Under the pieces are notes generated by a model. That model saw nothing but the letters and a program-made list of their open reading frames with translations. It did not search any database and was not told the origin of the DNA. From contig NZ_CP130610.1 of NCBI RefSeq assembly GCF_030544485.1, positions 1,612,001 to 1,676,000 of the forward strand: a stretch of 64,000 nt of DNA. The letters run 5' to 3'. A program made the translations under genes and the position numbers. This document shows, in pieces, positions 30,178 through 40,583 of the stretch. Numbering within the stretch: position 1 is the first letter of the stretch; every line of letters starts with the position of its first letter. The DNA comes from Halomonas sp. HAL1 (GTDB lineage: Bacteria; Pseudomonadota; Gammaproteobacteria; Pseudomonadales; Halomonadaceae).

Positions 30178-30927
30178 ATGAAAGTACTCGTCGCGGTGAA
30201 ACGCGTCATCGACTACAACGTCAAAATCCGCGTGAAAGCGGACCACTCCGATGTGGACTTGACCAACGTCAAAATGGCCATGAACCCTTTCTGCGAAATT
30301 GCCGTGGAAGAAGCCGTGCGCCTGAAAGAGAAGGGCGTGGCGACCGAAGTCGTCGCCGTCACGGTAGGGCCCAAAGCCGCCCAAGAGCAGCTGCGTACCG
30401 CGCTGGCGCTGGGGGCAGACCGCGCCATCCATATCGAAACCGACGAGCGCGTAGAATCGCTGGCCGTAGCCAAACTGCTGGCGAAGGTAGTGGATGAAGA
30501 GCAGCCCGGCCTAGTGATTCTTGGCAAGCAAGCCATCGACACCGACAACAACCAGACCGGACAGATGCTCGCCGCGCTGACGGGTCTGCCGCAAGGCACT
30601 TTCGCCTCGGAAGTGGCGGTGGACGGGGACACGGTTAACGTCACCCGTGAAATCGACGGCGGCCTGCAAACCATCGCTCTCACGCTCCCGGCGATTGTCA
30701 CCACCGACCTGCGCCTGAACGAGCCGCGCTACGCCAAGCTACCGGACATCATGAAGGCCAAGAAAAAGCCGCTGGATGTAAAAACTCCTGCCGACTACGG
30801 CGTGGAAGTGGCCTCTAAGGTGAGCCTGCTCAAGGTGGAATCCCCTGCCGAGCGCAAAGGCGGTGTCAAAGTGGCCTCGGTCGACGAGCTGATCGACAAA
30901 CTGAAAAACGAAGCCAAAGTTCTTTAA
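30178..30927 (+). CDS. etfB: Electron transfer flavoprotein beta subunit
   Basis: Small subunit of the FAD/AMP-containing ETF heterodimer, which collects electrons from acyl-CoA and other dehydrogenases. The ATG at 30178 ([14 protein letters not shown]) gives 249 residues; 21 extra upstream codons are ignored. The family signature [23 protein letters not shown] lies near residue 37, and the AMP-binding [16 protein letters not shown] near 123. Its bases are visibly richer in C-ending codons than its neighbours, fitting high expression. etfA follows after 56 bp. Confidence 0.96.
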   Translation: MKVLVAVKRVIDYNVKIRVKADHSDVDLTNVKMAMNPFCEIAVEEAVRLKEKGVATEVVAVTVGPKAAQEQLRTALALGADRAIHIETDERVESLAVAKLLAKVVDEEQPGLVILGKQAIDTDNNQTGQMLAALTGLPQGTFASEVAVDGDTVNVTREIDGGLQTIALTLPAIVTTDLRLNEPRYAKLPDIMKAKKKPLDVKTPADYGVEVASKVSLLKVESPAERKGGVKVASVDELIDKLKNEAKVL

Positions 30928-30983
30928 GGTCGGTTCTTGACTCTCCGTACTTTGAGATAAACGCTTTGAAAGGAGCTGATGCT

Positions 30984-31910
30984 ATGAGCATTTTGGTACT
31001 TGCCGACCTACATGAAGGCCAACTGGCTGGCGCCACCGCCCACGTAGTAGCGGCCGCCCAGGCCATTGGTGGCGATATTGATATTTTGGTCGCCGGTGAA
31101 GGCGTTCAAGCGGCAGCAGACGCTGCGGCGAAACTCGACGGCGTTAATAAAGTACGCGTGGCGGACAACGCTGTTTACGCCCACCAGCTTGCCGAGCCCA
31201 TGGGCGCGCTGCTGGTAGAACTGGCCGATGGCTACAGCCACGTACTGGCCAGCGCTTCTACCACCGGCAAGAACGTCCTGCCGCGCCTAGCCGCGCTAAA
31301 AGACGTCAGCCAGCTATCGGATGTGCTGGGTGTCGAGAGTGCCGATACCTTCCTGCGTCCGATTTACGCCGGTAACGCCATTGCCACGGTGAAAAGCGAT
31401 GATGCGCTGAAAGTGATCACCATTCGTACCACCGGCTTTGATGCCGTCGGTGAAAGCGGCAGCGCCACGATTGAAGCGGTGGATTTTGTCGCCGACAACA
31501 GCCAATCCAGCTTCGTCAAAGAAGAGTTGGCCCAGAGCGACCGTCCAGAACTAGGCGGCGCCAAGGTGGTGATCTCCGGTGGCCGCGGCATGGGCAACGG
31601 CGAGAACTTTAAGCTGCTGGATGGCATTGCTGACAAGCTGGGCGCCGCTATTGGTGCTTCCCGCGCGGCGGTCGACGCTGGCTTTGTACCCAACGACATG
31701 CAGGTCGGTCAGACCGGCAAAATCGTCGCGCCGGACCTGTATATTGCCGTGGGTATCTCGGGTGCCATTCAGCACTTGGCGGGCATGAAAGACTCCAAAG
31801 TCATCGTCGCCATCAATAAGGACGACGAAGCGCCGATCTTCCAGGTGGCCGACTATGGCTTGGTGGGGGATCTGTTCGAGATCCTGCCGGAGCTTGAGAG
31901 CAAGTTGTAA
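30984..31910 (+). CDS. etfA: Electron transfer flavoprotein alpha subunit
   Basis: Large, FAD-binding subunit of ETF. AGGAG precedes the ATG at 30984 ([14 protein letters not shown]); 308 residues, the normal length. The C-terminal FAD domain shows VISGGRGMG near residue 196, [23 protein letters not shown] near 220, and the signature [18 protein letters not shown] near 250. A strong terminator follows 25 bp after the stop, so etfB-etfA is a two-gene operon. Confidence 0.96.
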   Translation: MSILVLADLHEGQLAGATAHVVAAAQAIGGDIDILVAGEGVQAAADAAAKLDGVNKVRVADNAVYAHQLAEPMGALLVELADGYSHVLASASTTGKNVLPRLAALKDVSQLSDVLGVESADTFLRPIYAGNAIATVKSDDALKVITIRTTGFDAVGESGSATIEAVDFVADNSQSSFVKEELAQSDRPELGGAKVVISGGRGMGNGENFKLLDGIADKLGAAIGASRAAVDAGFVPNDMQVGQTGKIVAPDLYIAVGISGAIQHLAGMKDSKVIVAINKDDEAPIFQVADYGLVGDLFEILPELESKL

Positions 31911-31935
31911 GCATTTGAATAATCTATAAACATTG

Positions 31936-31964
31936 AGCCGACTTCGCCAGAAGTCGGCTTTTTT
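31936..31964 (+). terminator. Rho-independent terminator after etfA
   Basis: Ten-base perfect stem AGCCGACTTC/GAAGTCGGCT with a four-base loop and a run of six T. Ends the etfBA transcript. Confidence 0.93.
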
Positions 31965-32111
31965 GTGATGGGTACATTAGGTAAACTGCCAATAGTTGAC
32001 TAAAGTACTGGGGCAAAAGGTAAGAAAATCCACCCCGGTGGTTGAAAAAGCTGCGGGCTGACCGCACATAGGTAAGTGAAAGCAACGAAAGCCACTCAAG
32101 GAGATGATGAT

Positions 32112-32723
32112 ATGGCACATACACTACCCGAATTGCCGTACGCATATGACGCTCTCGAACCAAACATTGATGCAATGACGATGGAAATTCACCACTCTCG
32201 TCACCATCAAACTTACATCAACAACCTGAATGCCGCGCTTGAAGGCACAGGTCTTGAAGATGTACCTGTCGAAGAACTGGTCGCTAATCTGGATCGTGTT
32301 CCGGAAGCCAAGCGTCAAGCCGTTATCAACAACGGCGGTGGTCACGCCAACCACTCCATGTTCTGGCAGATGATGTCGCCTAACGGTGGCGGTAATGCTC
32401 AAGGTGATGTTGCAAAAGCGATTGATGCCGAGCTCGGCGGCCTTGAAGCTTTTAAAGAAGAATTCAAAAAAGCGGCCGTTGGTCGTTTTGGTAGCGGTTG
32501 GGCATGGCTCTCCGTTACACCTGAGAAAAAACTGGTAGTCGAAAATACCCTGAACCAAGACAGCCCGCTGATGCACGGCAATACGCCGCTACTCGGTTTG
32601 GATGTTTGGGAGCATGCGTACTACCTGAAGTATCAAAACAAGCGTCCTGACTATATTGCTGCGTTTTTCAACGTGGTCAATTGGGAAGACGTTGAGCGTC
32701 GTTACCAGGCTGCGATTAGCTAA
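32112..32723 (+). CDS. sodA: Superoxide dismutase, Mn-type (or cambialistic Mn/Fe)
   Basis: Cytosolic enzyme that converts superoxide to oxygen and hydrogen peroxide. The 203 residues start [17 protein letters not shown] (AAGGAG eight bases upstream). Predicted metal ligands are His27, His81, Asp164 and His168 (DVWEHAYY). I favour Mn: the segment [10 protein letters not shown] lacks the AAQ..NHT form of Fe-SodB, a Gln sits in NQDSPL (Gln149, the MnSOD outer-sphere position), and [22 protein letters not shown] is the SodA/MnSOD block. Metal use cannot be proven from sequence. Flanked by terminators, so it is a single-gene transcript. Confidence 0.9.
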   Translation: MAHTLPELPYAYDALEPNIDAMTMEIHHSRHHQTYINNLNAALEGTGLEDVPVEELVANLDRVPEAKRQAVINNGGGHANHSMFWQMMSPNGGGNAQGDVAKAIDAELGGLEAFKEEFKKAAVGRFGSGWAWLSVTPEKKLVVENTLNQDSPLMHGNTPLLGLDVWEHAYYLKYQNKRPDYIAAFFNVVNWEDVERRYQAAIS

Positions 32724-32764
32724 TACGGCTATGACCCGCTAATGGCGTCAGTTCTGGCGCTGTG

Positions 32765-32798
32765 AAAAAACCGCCCACTTTTAGTGGGCGGTTTTTTT
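32765..32798 (+). terminator. Terminator after the superoxide dismutase gene
   Basis: Ten-base perfect stem ACCGCCCACT/AGTGGGCGGT with a three-base loop, preceded by six A and followed by seven T. The A-run could allow function on the opposite strand too, but no minus-strand gene is present. Confidence 0.95.
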
Positions 32799-32880
32799 AT
32801 TGTCAGGGATAGCCTTGGGTATTAGCTGTCAATATCCTGTGGGTAAAAAATACCACATATGCTTGAATTGATTTTCCAAT

Positions 32881-32896
32881 GGTCTATATATAGTAT
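32881..32896 (+). promoter_or_regulatory. Candidate NrdR box before nrdH
   Basis: The core CTATATATAG (32884-32893) fits the central ten bases of the NrdR box, with two of the six flanking positions also matching. It lies about 80 bp before nrdH. NrdR normally binds paired boxes about 31 bp apart; a weaker CACATATG-centred site lies about 30 bp upstream (32854-32861). Inferred from motif only. Confidence 0.45.
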
Positions 32897-32972
32897 GCGT
32901 TGTGTCTTTTAGTGAGGGCGGGCACTAGATGTGCTCTACCCGAAAAATGCCGCTATGAAAAGAGGGTTACCC

Positions 32973-33194
32973 ATGGAAATTCAGATTTATAGCAAGCCAG
33001 CTTGTGTTCAATGCACCGCTACTTACCGTGCGCTCGACAAGCAGGGGCTCGATTACACCGTTATCGATATTACCGCAGAGTCCGGTGCCCAAGAAGAAGT
33101 AGAAGCGCTGGGCTATCGGCAGCTTCCCGTCGTAGTCGTCGGCGAAGATCACTGGTCGGGTTTCCGTCCTGATCGTATTCAAGCACTGGCCTAA
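32973..33194 (+). CDS. nrdH: Glutaredoxin-like protein NrdH
   Basis: The 73-residue electron donor for class Ib ribonucleotide reductase, reduced by thioredoxin reductase. It starts MEIQIYSKPACVQC with the redox pair Cys11 and Cys14, followed by VEALGYRQLPVVVVGEDHWSGFRPDRI, the NrdH-specific ending. The start was set at the ATG at 32973 by alignment to the family; 14 upstream open codons are ignored. First gene of nrdHIEF. Confidence 0.96.
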   Translation: MEIQIYSKPACVQCTATYRALDKQGLDYTVIDITAESGAQEEVEALGYRQLPVVVVGEDHWSGFRPDRIQALA

Positions 33195-33230
33195 GCCAAC
33201 AAAATGCTGGCAAGTTGCTCACACACACCG

Positions 33231-33638
33231 ATGGCCGGCAATTTGGTGTACTTCTCTACTAAATCAGGTAACACCCATCGTTTTGTAGAAAAGCTTGGTT
33301 TTGTCGCCACGCGGCTGCCGCTAAATCGAGATGAGCCTGCGCTACGTGTTTCCCAGCCTTATATTTTAGTTACCCCTACGTATGGTGGGGGAAGTTCACA
33401 GGGTGCCGTACCCAAACAGGTCATTCATTTTCTCAACGACACGCATAACCGGAACCTCCTGCGGGGAGTCATTGCTGCGGGAAACACCAATTTTGGCGAA
33501 GCATATGGTCTTGCTGGCCGCATCATTGCGAAAAAATGCCACGTACCGCTGCTGTATCGATTTGAATTATTTGGCACTGACGATGACGTGGTCAACGTGC
33601 GCAAAGGAGTAGAAGAGTTTTGGAAACGACTAACGTAG
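33231..33638 (+). CDS. nrdI: Flavodoxin-like protein NrdI
   Basis: FMN protein that supplies the oxidant for assembling the dimanganese-tyrosyl radical cofactor of NrdF. The ATG at 33231 ([19 protein letters not shown]) yields 135 residues, close to E. coli NrdI; an ATG at 33204 would add nine unfamiliar residues. Visible are the FMN phosphate loop [25 protein letters not shown] and [15 protein letters not shown]. The 3' end overlaps the nrdE start. Confidence 0.94.
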   Translation: MAGNLVYFSTKSGNTHRFVEKLGFVATRLPLNRDEPALRVSQPYILVTPTYGGGSSQGAVPKQVIHFLNDTHNRNLLRGVIAAGNTNFGEAYGLAGRIIAKKCHVPLLYRFELFGTDDDVVNVRKGVEEFWKRLT

Positions 33639-35800
33639 CTACCCAGAATGTGTCAGAAACAAAACGGCCTGCGGCGGCTCCTGAGGCGCGCACGCTGGAT
33701 TACCACGCACTCAATGCCATGCTCAATCTATACGGGGCCAACGGCGAGTTACAGCTGGAGAGAGATCGCGAAGCGGCTCGCCAGTACTTTTTACAGCACG
33801 TTAACCAGAACACGGTGTTCTTCCACTCGTTAGAAGAGAAGCTCGATTACCTCGTGGAAGAGCAGTACTACGAAGCGGAAATGCTGGGCCAGTACAGCTT
33901 TGCCTTTATCAAAGCGCTGTTCGAGCAAGCCTATGCATATAAATTTCGCTTCCCAAGTTTTTTGGGCGCTTTCAAGTACTACACCAGCTATACGCTGAAG
34001 ACGTTTGACGGCAAGCGCTATTTAGAGCGCTATGAAGACCGCGTCTGCATGGTCGCGCTGACCTTGGCCCGGGGCGATGAAACGCTGGCCAAGTCACTGG
34101 TCGATGAAATCATCTCCGGCCGTTTTCAGCCCGCGACACCCACTTTCTTGAACTGCGGCAAACAGCAGCGCGGCGAACTGGTGTCGTGCTTCCTGCTACG
34201 CATCGAAGACAATATGGAGTCGATCGGTCGCTCCATTAACTCGGCGCTGCAGCTTTCCAAGCGGGGCGGTGGCGTTGCCTTCCTGCTCTCCAATATTCGT
34301 GAGTCTGGTGCGCCCATCAAGCGCATTGAGAACCAGTCATCGGGCATTATCCCGATCATGAAGCTGCTGGAAGACGCGTTCTCCTACGCGAACCAACTGG
34401 GCGCACGTCAGGGCGCGGGAGCGGTCTACCTGAATGCTCACCACCCGGACATCCTGCGCTTTCTCGACACCAAGCGGGAAAATGCCGACGAGAAAATTCG
34501 TATCAAAACGCTCTCCTTGGGCGTGACGATTCCGGATATTACCTTTGAACTCGCCAAGCGCAACGACGACATGTACCTGTTCTCGCCCTACGATGTCGAG
34601 CGGGTTTACGGTGTTCCGTTTGGTGATATCAGCGTTACCGAGAAATACCAGGAGATGGTCGCAGATGCGCGTATTCGCAAGCACAAGATCAATGCACGCG
34701 CCTTCTTCCAAACGTTGGCAGAGCTGCAGTTTGAGTCGGGTTACCCGTATATCATGTTTGAAGATACGGTAAACCGCGCCAACCCGATTGCTGGCCGTAT
34801 CAATATGAGCAACCTGTGCTCGGAAATCCTCCAGGTCAACACACCGACTGAGTATGACGATGACCTCGGTTATCGCCATATCGGCCAGGATATCTCCTGT
34901 AACCTGGGCTCTATGAACATTGCCAAGGTGATGGACGCAGGGGATATCGGTACCAGCGTTGAAATTGCCATCCGCGGTCTTACCGCTGTTTCGGAAATGA
35001 GCAACCTGCGCAGTGTGCCTTCTATTGCCGAAGGCAATGCCCAGTCGCGGGCGATTGGCCTTGGCCAGATGAACCTACACGGCTATCTGGCGCGTGAGCA
35101 CATCTACTACGGCTCCGATGAGGGGTTGGACTTTACCAATCTCTACTTCTACTGCGTGGCGTTCCACGCCATACGTGCGTCCAACCGGTTAGCGATTGAG
35201 CACAAGGATACGTTTGCAGATTTTGCCAACTCCACCTACGCCTCGGGAACCTTCTTCGATAAGTACACTGACCAGGCGTGGCTGCCCCGTACCGACAAAG
35301 TACGTGAGCTGTTCGAGCGTAGCGGTATTGCGTTGCCGACCCAAGATGATTGGCAGGAACTGAAAGCGTCGGTCATGGCCCACGGTTTATACAACCGTAA
35401 CCTGCAGGCGGTACCGCCCACCGGCTCAATCTCTTACATCAATAACTCCACCTCCAGTATTCACCCGGTGGCGGCGAGAATCGAGATTCGTAAAGAGGGC
35501 AAGCTAGGCCGTGTTTATTACCCGGCACCGTTCCTGGATGAAGCCAATTTTGACTACTTCCAGGACGCCTACGAAATCGGCCCGGAAAAGATCATCGATA
35601 CCTACGCGGAAGCCTCGCAGCACGTCGACCAAGGGCTATCGCTAACGCTGTTCTTCCCGGATACCGCTAGCACGCGCGATATCAATAAAGCGCAAATTTA
35701 CGCCTGGAAAAAAGGCATCAAAACGCTTTACTACATTCGCCTGCGTCAAAGTGCTTTGGAAGGCACCGAGGTAGAAGGCTGCGTTTCTTGCACGCTGTAA
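33620..35800 (+). CDS. nrdE: Class Ib ribonucleotide reductase large subunit NrdE
   Basis: Catalytic alpha subunit reducing ribonucleoside diphosphates. In 726 residues: [13 protein letters not shown] near the N-terminus, [23 protein letters not shown] with the first active-site Cys near 173-190, NLCSEI with the radical Cys near 395, [19 protein letters not shown] near 595 and a C-terminal redox pair CVSC (721-724). There is no N-terminal ATP-cone activity domain, as expected for class Ib. The likely start is TTG at 33620, inside nrdI, with AAGGAG eleven bases upstream; GTG at 33650 is an alternative. Confidence 0.96.
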   Translation: METTNVATQNVSETKRPAAAPEARTLDYHALNAMLNLYGANGELQLERDREAARQYFLQHVNQNTVFFHSLEEKLDYLVEEQYYEAEMLGQYSFAFIKALFEQAYAYKFRFPSFLGAFKYYTSYTLKTFDGKRYLERYEDRVCMVALTLARGDETLAKSLVDEIISGRFQPATPTFLNCGKQQRGELVSCFLLRIEDNMESIGRSINSALQLSKRGGGVAFLLSNIRESGAPIKRIENQSSGIIPIMKLLEDAFSYANQLGARQGAGAVYLNAHHPDILRFLDTKRENADEKIRIKTLSLGVTIPDITFELAKRNDDMYLFSPYDVERVYGVPFGDISVTEKYQEMVADARIRKHKINARAFFQTLAELQFESGYPYIMFEDTVNRANPIAGRINMSNLCSEILQVNTPTEYDDDLGYRHIGQDISCNLGSMNIAKVMDAGDIGTSVEIAIRGLTAVSEMSNLRSVPSIAEGNAQSRAIGLGQMNLHGYLAREHIYYGSDEGLDFTNLYFYCVAFHAIRASNRLAIEHKDTFADFANSTYASGTFFDKYTDQAWLPRTDKVRELFERSGIALPTQDDWQELKASVMAHGLYNRNLQAVPPTGSISYINNSTSSIHPVAARIEIRKEGKLGRVYYPAPFLDEANFDYFQDAYEIGPEKIIDTYAEASQHVDQGLSLTLFFPDTASTRDINKAQIYAWKKGIKTLYYIRLRQSALEGTEVEGCVSCTL

Positions 35801-35827
35801 TCAGCAAGCGCTTTGTATCTGTTATTG

Positions 35828-35854
35828 AATGCCCGGTGTTGATCGCCGGGCATT
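35828..35854 (+). repeat. Intercistronic hairpin between nrdE and nrdF
   Basis: Nine-base perfect arms AATGCCCGG (35828-35836) and CCGGGCATT (35846-35854) around a nine-base loop in the 80-bp nrdE-nrdF gap. No U-run follows, so it is more likely an mRNA stabiliser or partial attenuator than a full terminator. Confidence 0.7.
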
Positions 35855-35856
35855 GA

Positions 35857-36852
<996 letters not shown>

Positions 36853-36899
36853 TAGGGTTAGGTATTAATGGTTTAGGGTGGAGAACGAAGGAGAGGGGT

Positions 36900-37304
36900 A
36901 TGACAGGGAATGTTGGTAGTGTACTGAAAATTGCCGCTGCCGTGGTGAGTGACCCAGATGGGCGCTTGCTATTGGTACGTAAGCACATTACGTCTTTCTA
37001 TATGCAGCCAGGCGGCAAAATCGATGCCGGTGAGAGCGCGCTAGAGGCGTTGTGCCGCGAGCTGCAAGAGGAGCTTGGCTTGCATGTTAGGGAGGATGAG
37101 CTGATGCCGCTCGGAATGTATTCCGTGCCAGCGGCTAATGAGCCGGGCGTGATGCTTGAAGCGCATCTGTTTGGCCTTGTTATTGACGAGCCTGTCGAGG
37201 CGGCCGCTGAAATTGCCGAAGCAAAATGGGTGACCCGTGAAGCGGCTTGGCAGCTTCCTCTAGCGCCGCTGACGAAAGAGTATGTAGCAGTAAAGCACAC
37301 ATAG
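36900..37304 (+). CDS. NUDIX hydrolase
   Basis: A 134-residue NUDIX pyrophosphohydrolase. The box GGKIDAGESALEALCRELQEELGL (about residues 38-61) fits the G-x5-E-x7-REUxEExGU pattern exactly. The 47-bp gap after nrdF without a terminator, and a terminator just after this gene, suggest it is part of the nrd transcript. An oxidised or non-canonical (d)NTP substrate would fit that context, but the substrate cannot be read from the sequence. Confidence 0.88.
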   Translation: MTGNVGSVLKIAAAVVSDPDGRLLLVRKHITSFYMQPGGKIDAGESALEALCRELQEELGLHVREDELMPLGMYSVPAANEPGVMLEAHLFGLVIDEPVEAAAEIAEAKWVTREAAWQLPLAPLTKEYVAVKHT

Positions 37305-37320
37305 TGATGTTTGTGATGAA

Positions 37321-37344
37321 AGGGCGCTGATAGGCGCCTTTTTT
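37321..37344 (+). terminator. Terminator after the NUDIX gene
   Basis: Seven-base stem (AGGGCGC with GCGCCTT, one G-U pair) around TGATAG, followed by a T-run. Ends the nrdHIEF-NUDIX transcript and isolates it from the TonB operon. Confidence 0.75.
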
Positions 37345-37375
37345 ATGCGCGCTCGATGAGAGATAACGCCTGATT

Positions 37376-37394
37376 GTTAATGATAAATATTGTC
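37376..37394 (+). promoter_or_regulatory. Fur box upstream of the TonB2-type operon
   Basis: The 19-mer GTTAATGATAAATATTGTC matches 15 of 19 positions of the E. coli Fur consensus. It lies about 120 bp before the first gene of the DUF3450-ttpC-exbB-exbD-tonB operon, in an AT-rich stretch suitable for a promoter. Iron repression of a TonB energy-transduction operon is exactly what would be expected. Confidence 0.7.
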
Positions 37395-37513
37395 ATTTAT
37401 TATATTAGTGGTAGGCTAGTCAGCGTAAAAGTTAAACGCAAATCGTTCTAATACCTAATTAGTTTTTAGCCGGGCGGTGACAGCCGCTGGCTACTCAGTG
37501 ACGGAGAGTCGAC

Positions 37514-38296
37514 GTGCTGAACAGGCCTTTTTTTGCCTTACGTGGATGGTGGCTAGCGGGGGTGCTGGCCAGTGGCACGCTGCTGGCAAGTGAACAAGCA
37601 GTGGCTCAAGCGGCCGAAAGTGTAGAAGCCCAGCAAACCCAGGCGGCACTTCAGGCGCAAATTGATGCTGCCGATGAACAAACGCGTGAGCAACTGCAAG
37701 AGCTACGCCGCTTAGAGCGCGAAACACGCCAGTTAGACGCTGAAAATGCCTCACTGACCGGGCGGTTAGCTGAAGAAGCCGAACGTCAGCAGCGTCTGGC
37801 GACTGCTTTGGATACGCTTGAAGAGACGCGTGCAGCGCTGCCTGTGATTGAACAAAATATGTCTGTTCAGCTCAGCCAATGGATTGAACGTGACCTGCCG
37901 TTTCTACGCGAGGAGCGGCTGGCACGGGTTGAGCGTCAGCCTGATGAACAGGGCGAAAACACCATTGAACGCATTAATGGGCTACTCGAAGCCTGGCGTG
38001 TCGAGATCGACTATGGCCGTGAGATGGATAGCTGGCGGGGGCGTTTAAGCCAGGATGGCCGCGAACGTGAAGTGGATTTTTTACGTGTTGGCCGTATCGG
38101 TTTTTATTATCTAACTCCTGATGGGCGCGAAGGCGGGGTGTGGAATGCTGAAAGCGGTGGATGGCAGCCGCTTGATGACGACTACCTGCGTGAAGTGCGT
38201 AATGGGCTGCGAATGGCGAAAGATCAGCGCGCGCCGGATTTATTAACCTTGCCGCTCTCAATCAGTGCGAATGACCAGCAGGGAGAGCAACCATGA
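37514..38296 (+). CDS. DUF3450 family periplasmic protein (TonB2-system associated)
   Basis: A 260-residue exported protein with a signal peptide (about 1-31, ending near AVAQA), a long coiled-coil segment rich in Gln/Glu/Arg (about 35-120) and a C-terminal domain with WRVEIDYGREMDSWRG, FLRVGRIGFYYLTPDG and WNAESGGWQPLDDDY. DUF3450 genes open TonB2-type clusters in vibrios and relatives; their exact role is unknown. GTG start with GGAG nearby. The stop overlaps the start of the next gene (ATGA), showing coupling. Confidence 0.85.
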   Translation: MLNRPFFALRGWWLAGVLASGTLLASEQAVAQAAESVEAQQTQAALQAQIDAADEQTREQLQELRRLERETRQLDAENASLTGRLAEEAERQQRLATALDTLEETRAALPVIEQNMSVQLSQWIERDLPFLREERLARVERQPDEQGENTIERINGLLEAWRVEIDYGREMDSWRGRLSQDGREREVDFLRVGRIGFYYLTPDGREGGVWNAESGGWQPLDDDYLREVRNGLRMAKDQRAPDLLTLPLSISANDQQGEQP

Positions 38297-39639
38297 GCCG
38301 ACCAACTCTCCGTCAACTTTTTTATGCCTGCTTGATATTAGGGCTGGTAGCGATCAGTGGCGCATCAATGGCACAAACTGAAAGCGCAACGTCGCTGCGT
38401 GAAGCACGAGAAGCGGCTGAAACGCGTGATCAGCAGCGTTTAATGGGATTTTTAGACGACCAGCAAGCATTAGAGTCTGCGCTTGAGCAGGCCCGCGCCG
38501 AACACGAAGAGGCTCAGCAGCAGCATGAAGCGTTAGAGATCCAGCAGGCAGAGCAAACCGATCAAGCCAGCGAGTTAAGCGAGCGTCAGGCGGAGCAGGG
38601 CGAGGCACTGACAGCGTTGCTGTCTAACCTTGCCCGGCATAGCTCAGAAATTCGCAATGCACTGGGTGACGAGAGTTTGCTTTCCCTAGAAGAGGGGTCG
38701 CTGCCGCCACGTTTGGATGAAGTCGAAGTGCTCGAACGCCATCAATTGGAAGAGGTGGTGGATCGCTTGGCGGCATTAACGGCGCGTACGGGCCGCGCTG
38801 AGCACCTTTCACTGCCTGTCGCCGATGCTAACGGCGAAGTAGCCACCCGTGAGTTAATGCGGCTTGGAGATTTCGCAGCCTTTACCGAAAACGAGCTTTT
38901 AGAGCGCGGAGAAAATGACGGCAACCTAGTGGTATTGCCGCGTACACCTGATGCCATTGGCGGGTTGCTAGCGGATTACTACCAGGGCGAGAGCCATGTC
39001 TTCGCTGTTGATCCTACTCAGGGCAGCGTGCTGGAAGCCCTAGCCCAGCAGCCCAGTCTGTGGGAGCGTTTCCAGCAAGGCGGTTATGTCGGCTATGTGG
39101 TCGTTGCATTAGGCATTTTAGGTCTGATCATTGGGTTAGGGCAGTACCTCTATTTAGTGCTCGTTAGCCTGCGTGTTAATCAACAGCGTCAGTCGCTCAG
39201 CCAGTTAAAACCTAACAACCCACTGGGGCGTGTATTGCTGCGTTTTGAAGGCATGGACAAACACCAGACCCCTGAAGCGTTGGAAGCACGTTTGGATGAG
39301 GCGGTGCTGGCTGAGCTGCCAAAACTGGAGCGAAGCCAGCCAATGGTCAAATTGCTGGCCGCGATTGCGCCGTTGCTTGGCTTGTTGGGTACGGTCACCG
39401 GCATGATCGTAACTTTCCAGGCGATTACCGTGTTTGGCACCGGCGACCCGCAACTGATGGCGGGCGGTATTAGCCAAGCACTGGTAACCACTGTACTCGG
39501 TTTGATCACCGCCGTGCCGCTGCTGTTCGTGCAGACAGCCCTGTCGGGTCGTAGCCGCTATTTAACCCACGTGATTGAAGGGCAGGCGAGCGCGACATTA
39601 GCGGATCACCTTGAATCTCACACGGCGGTGGTGAACTAA
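38293..39639 (+). CDS. TtpC-like MotA/TolQ/ExbB proton channel protein with periplasmic extension
   Basis: A 448-residue ExbB-family protein of the TtpC type, the extra component needed by the Vibrio TonB2 system. It has a signal peptide (about 1-27), a periplasmic coiled coil (about 35-115), a globular stretch to about 260, and then three membrane helices (about 265-293, 352-378 and 392-417) forming the MotA/TolQ/ExbB domain, with LLGLLGTVTGMI in the second helix. It is far longer than plain ExbB, and a normal ExbB is encoded directly after it. Confidence 0.88.
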   Translation: MSRPTLRQLFYACLILGLVAISGASMAQTESATSLREAREAAETRDQQRLMGFLDDQQALESALEQARAEHEEAQQQHEALEIQQAEQTDQASELSERQAEQGEALTALLSNLARHSSEIRNALGDESLLSLEEGSLPPRLDEVEVLERHQLEEVVDRLAALTARTGRAEHLSLPVADANGEVATRELMRLGDFAAFTENELLERGENDGNLVVLPRTPDAIGGLLADYYQGESHVFAVDPTQGSVLEALAQQPSLWERFQQGGYVGYVVVALGILGLIIGLGQYLYLVLVSLRVNQQRQSLSQLKPNNPLGRVLLRFEGMDKHQTPEALEARLDEAVLAELPKLERSQPMVKLLAAIAPLLGLLGTVTGMIVTFQAITVFGTGDPQLMAGGISQALVTTVLGLITAVPLLFVQTALSGRSRYLTHVIEGQASATLADHLESHTAVVN

Positions 39640-39640
39640 C

Positions 39641-40183
39641 ATGTCCACGCTTCCTCTCTGGCTCGAACCCGTCGAGCGTTTGGTAGAGGCGGGTGGCCCG
39701 GTGCTTGTCGTACTGGCAGCAGTGGCCGTACTGGTATTTGCTATGGCCATGGAGCGCTGGTGGTACTACCGAATAACCTGGCGTATAGCTCGGCGACAGT
39801 TGCTACGTCGTTGGGCGGCGCGCAGTGATCATGTTAGTTGGAGCGCCCGCACGCTGCGTCAAGTGTGGGCCGAAGCGCTAGTGGCCAGGCTGCGCAAACC
39901 CTTGCCATGGTTGAAGCTACTGGTCGCACTGTGCCCTTTGCTGGGGCTGTTAGGCACGGTAACCGGCATGATTAGCGTATTCGATAGCCTTTCGCTTAGC
40001 GAGACCCATCAAGCCCGCGCCATGGCGGACGGTGTCGCCCGGGCAACCCTGCCTACGTTAACCGGCATGGCCATTGCCGTCGTAGGGCTTTTATTTATTA
40101 GTCGCTTAGAGCACGTCATTCGCCGTGAAGACCAGCGGCTGCATGATCGATTGGCACGGGCACTGGAGGATAATGATGCGTAG
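39641..40183 (+). CDS. exbB: Biopolymer transport protein ExbB (ExbB2-like)
   Basis: A 180-residue inner-membrane proton-channel subunit that powers TonB. Three transmembrane segments (about 18-36, 88-115 and 133-155) and the conserved CPLLGLLGTVTGMISVF and ARATLPTLTGMAIAVVGL motifs of MotA/TolQ/ExbB proteins are visible. It starts two bases after the TtpC-like gene and overlaps exbD by eight bases, so stoichiometric translation is likely. Short length and context indicate the ExbB2 branch. Confidence 0.92.
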   Translation: MSTLPLWLEPVERLVEAGGPVLVVLAAVAVLVFAMAMERWWYYRITWRIARRQLLRRWAARSDHVSWSARTLRQVWAEALVARLRKPLPWLKLLVALCPLLGLLGTVTGMISVFDSLSLSETHQARAMADGVARATLPTLTGMAIAVVGLLFISRLEHVIRREDQRLHDRLARALEDNDA

Positions 40184-40583
40184 ACGTCGTTCCATAGATG
40201 CGTCTGCCGAGAGCAATGAGGTGAATCTTACCCCCATGCTCGACGTAGTATTTATCATGCTGATTTTCTTTATCGTCACGACTAGCTTTGTTAAAGAGAG
40301 CGGTGTGGAAATTGATCGCCCCGAATCCAGCGCTGCGACGCCGCGCCCGGACGCCCAGGTGCTTGTGGCGATTTCCCCGGAAGGCGCCGTATGGGTGGAT
40401 GGCAGTCCGGTGGATGCTCACCGGGTTGGCCAGCAGGTCGCCGATATGCTGAGTGACGATGGCTCGGTGGTTATCCAGGCAGACCGCGAATCCACCACGG
40501 GCTTGCTGATCGAAGTCATGGATCGCCTGCGGGAAGCGGGCGTTGACCAAGTGGCGGTGGCGGCGAGTCGGAGTGGGTCATGA
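40176..40583 (+). CDS. exbD: Biopolymer transport protein ExbD (ExbD2-like)
   Basis: A 135-residue single-span inner-membrane protein of the TonB energising complex. A basic N-terminus (MRRRRSIDA) is followed by NLTPMLDVVFIMLIFFIVTTSF, where Asp23 is the conserved membrane acid that carries protons, and then a periplasmic domain. Two adjacent ATG codons exist (40173 and 40176); GGAGGA spacing favours 40176. It overlaps exbB by eight bases and tonB by four. Confidence 0.93.
   Translation: MRRRRSIDASAESNEVNLTPMLDVVFIMLIFFIVTTSFVKESGVEIDRPESSAATPRPDAQVLVAISPEGAVWVDGSPVDAHRVGQQVADMLSDDGSVVIQADRESTTGLLIEVMDRLREAGVDQVAVAASRSGS

Noticed and set aside
30213..30704. 163-codon minus-strand frame inside etfB
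   Set aside because: Antisense to etfB; created by its strongly biased codon use.
31996..32026. Promoter for the superoxide dismutase gene from TTGACT
   Set aside because: No acceptable -10 at normal spacing; TAAGAA is 19 bp away and weak.
32112..32723. Annotation as iron superoxide dismutase SodB
   Set aside because: Active-site neighbourhood (GGHANHS, Gln in [22 protein letters not shown]) fits the Mn-type better, though cambialistic use is possible.
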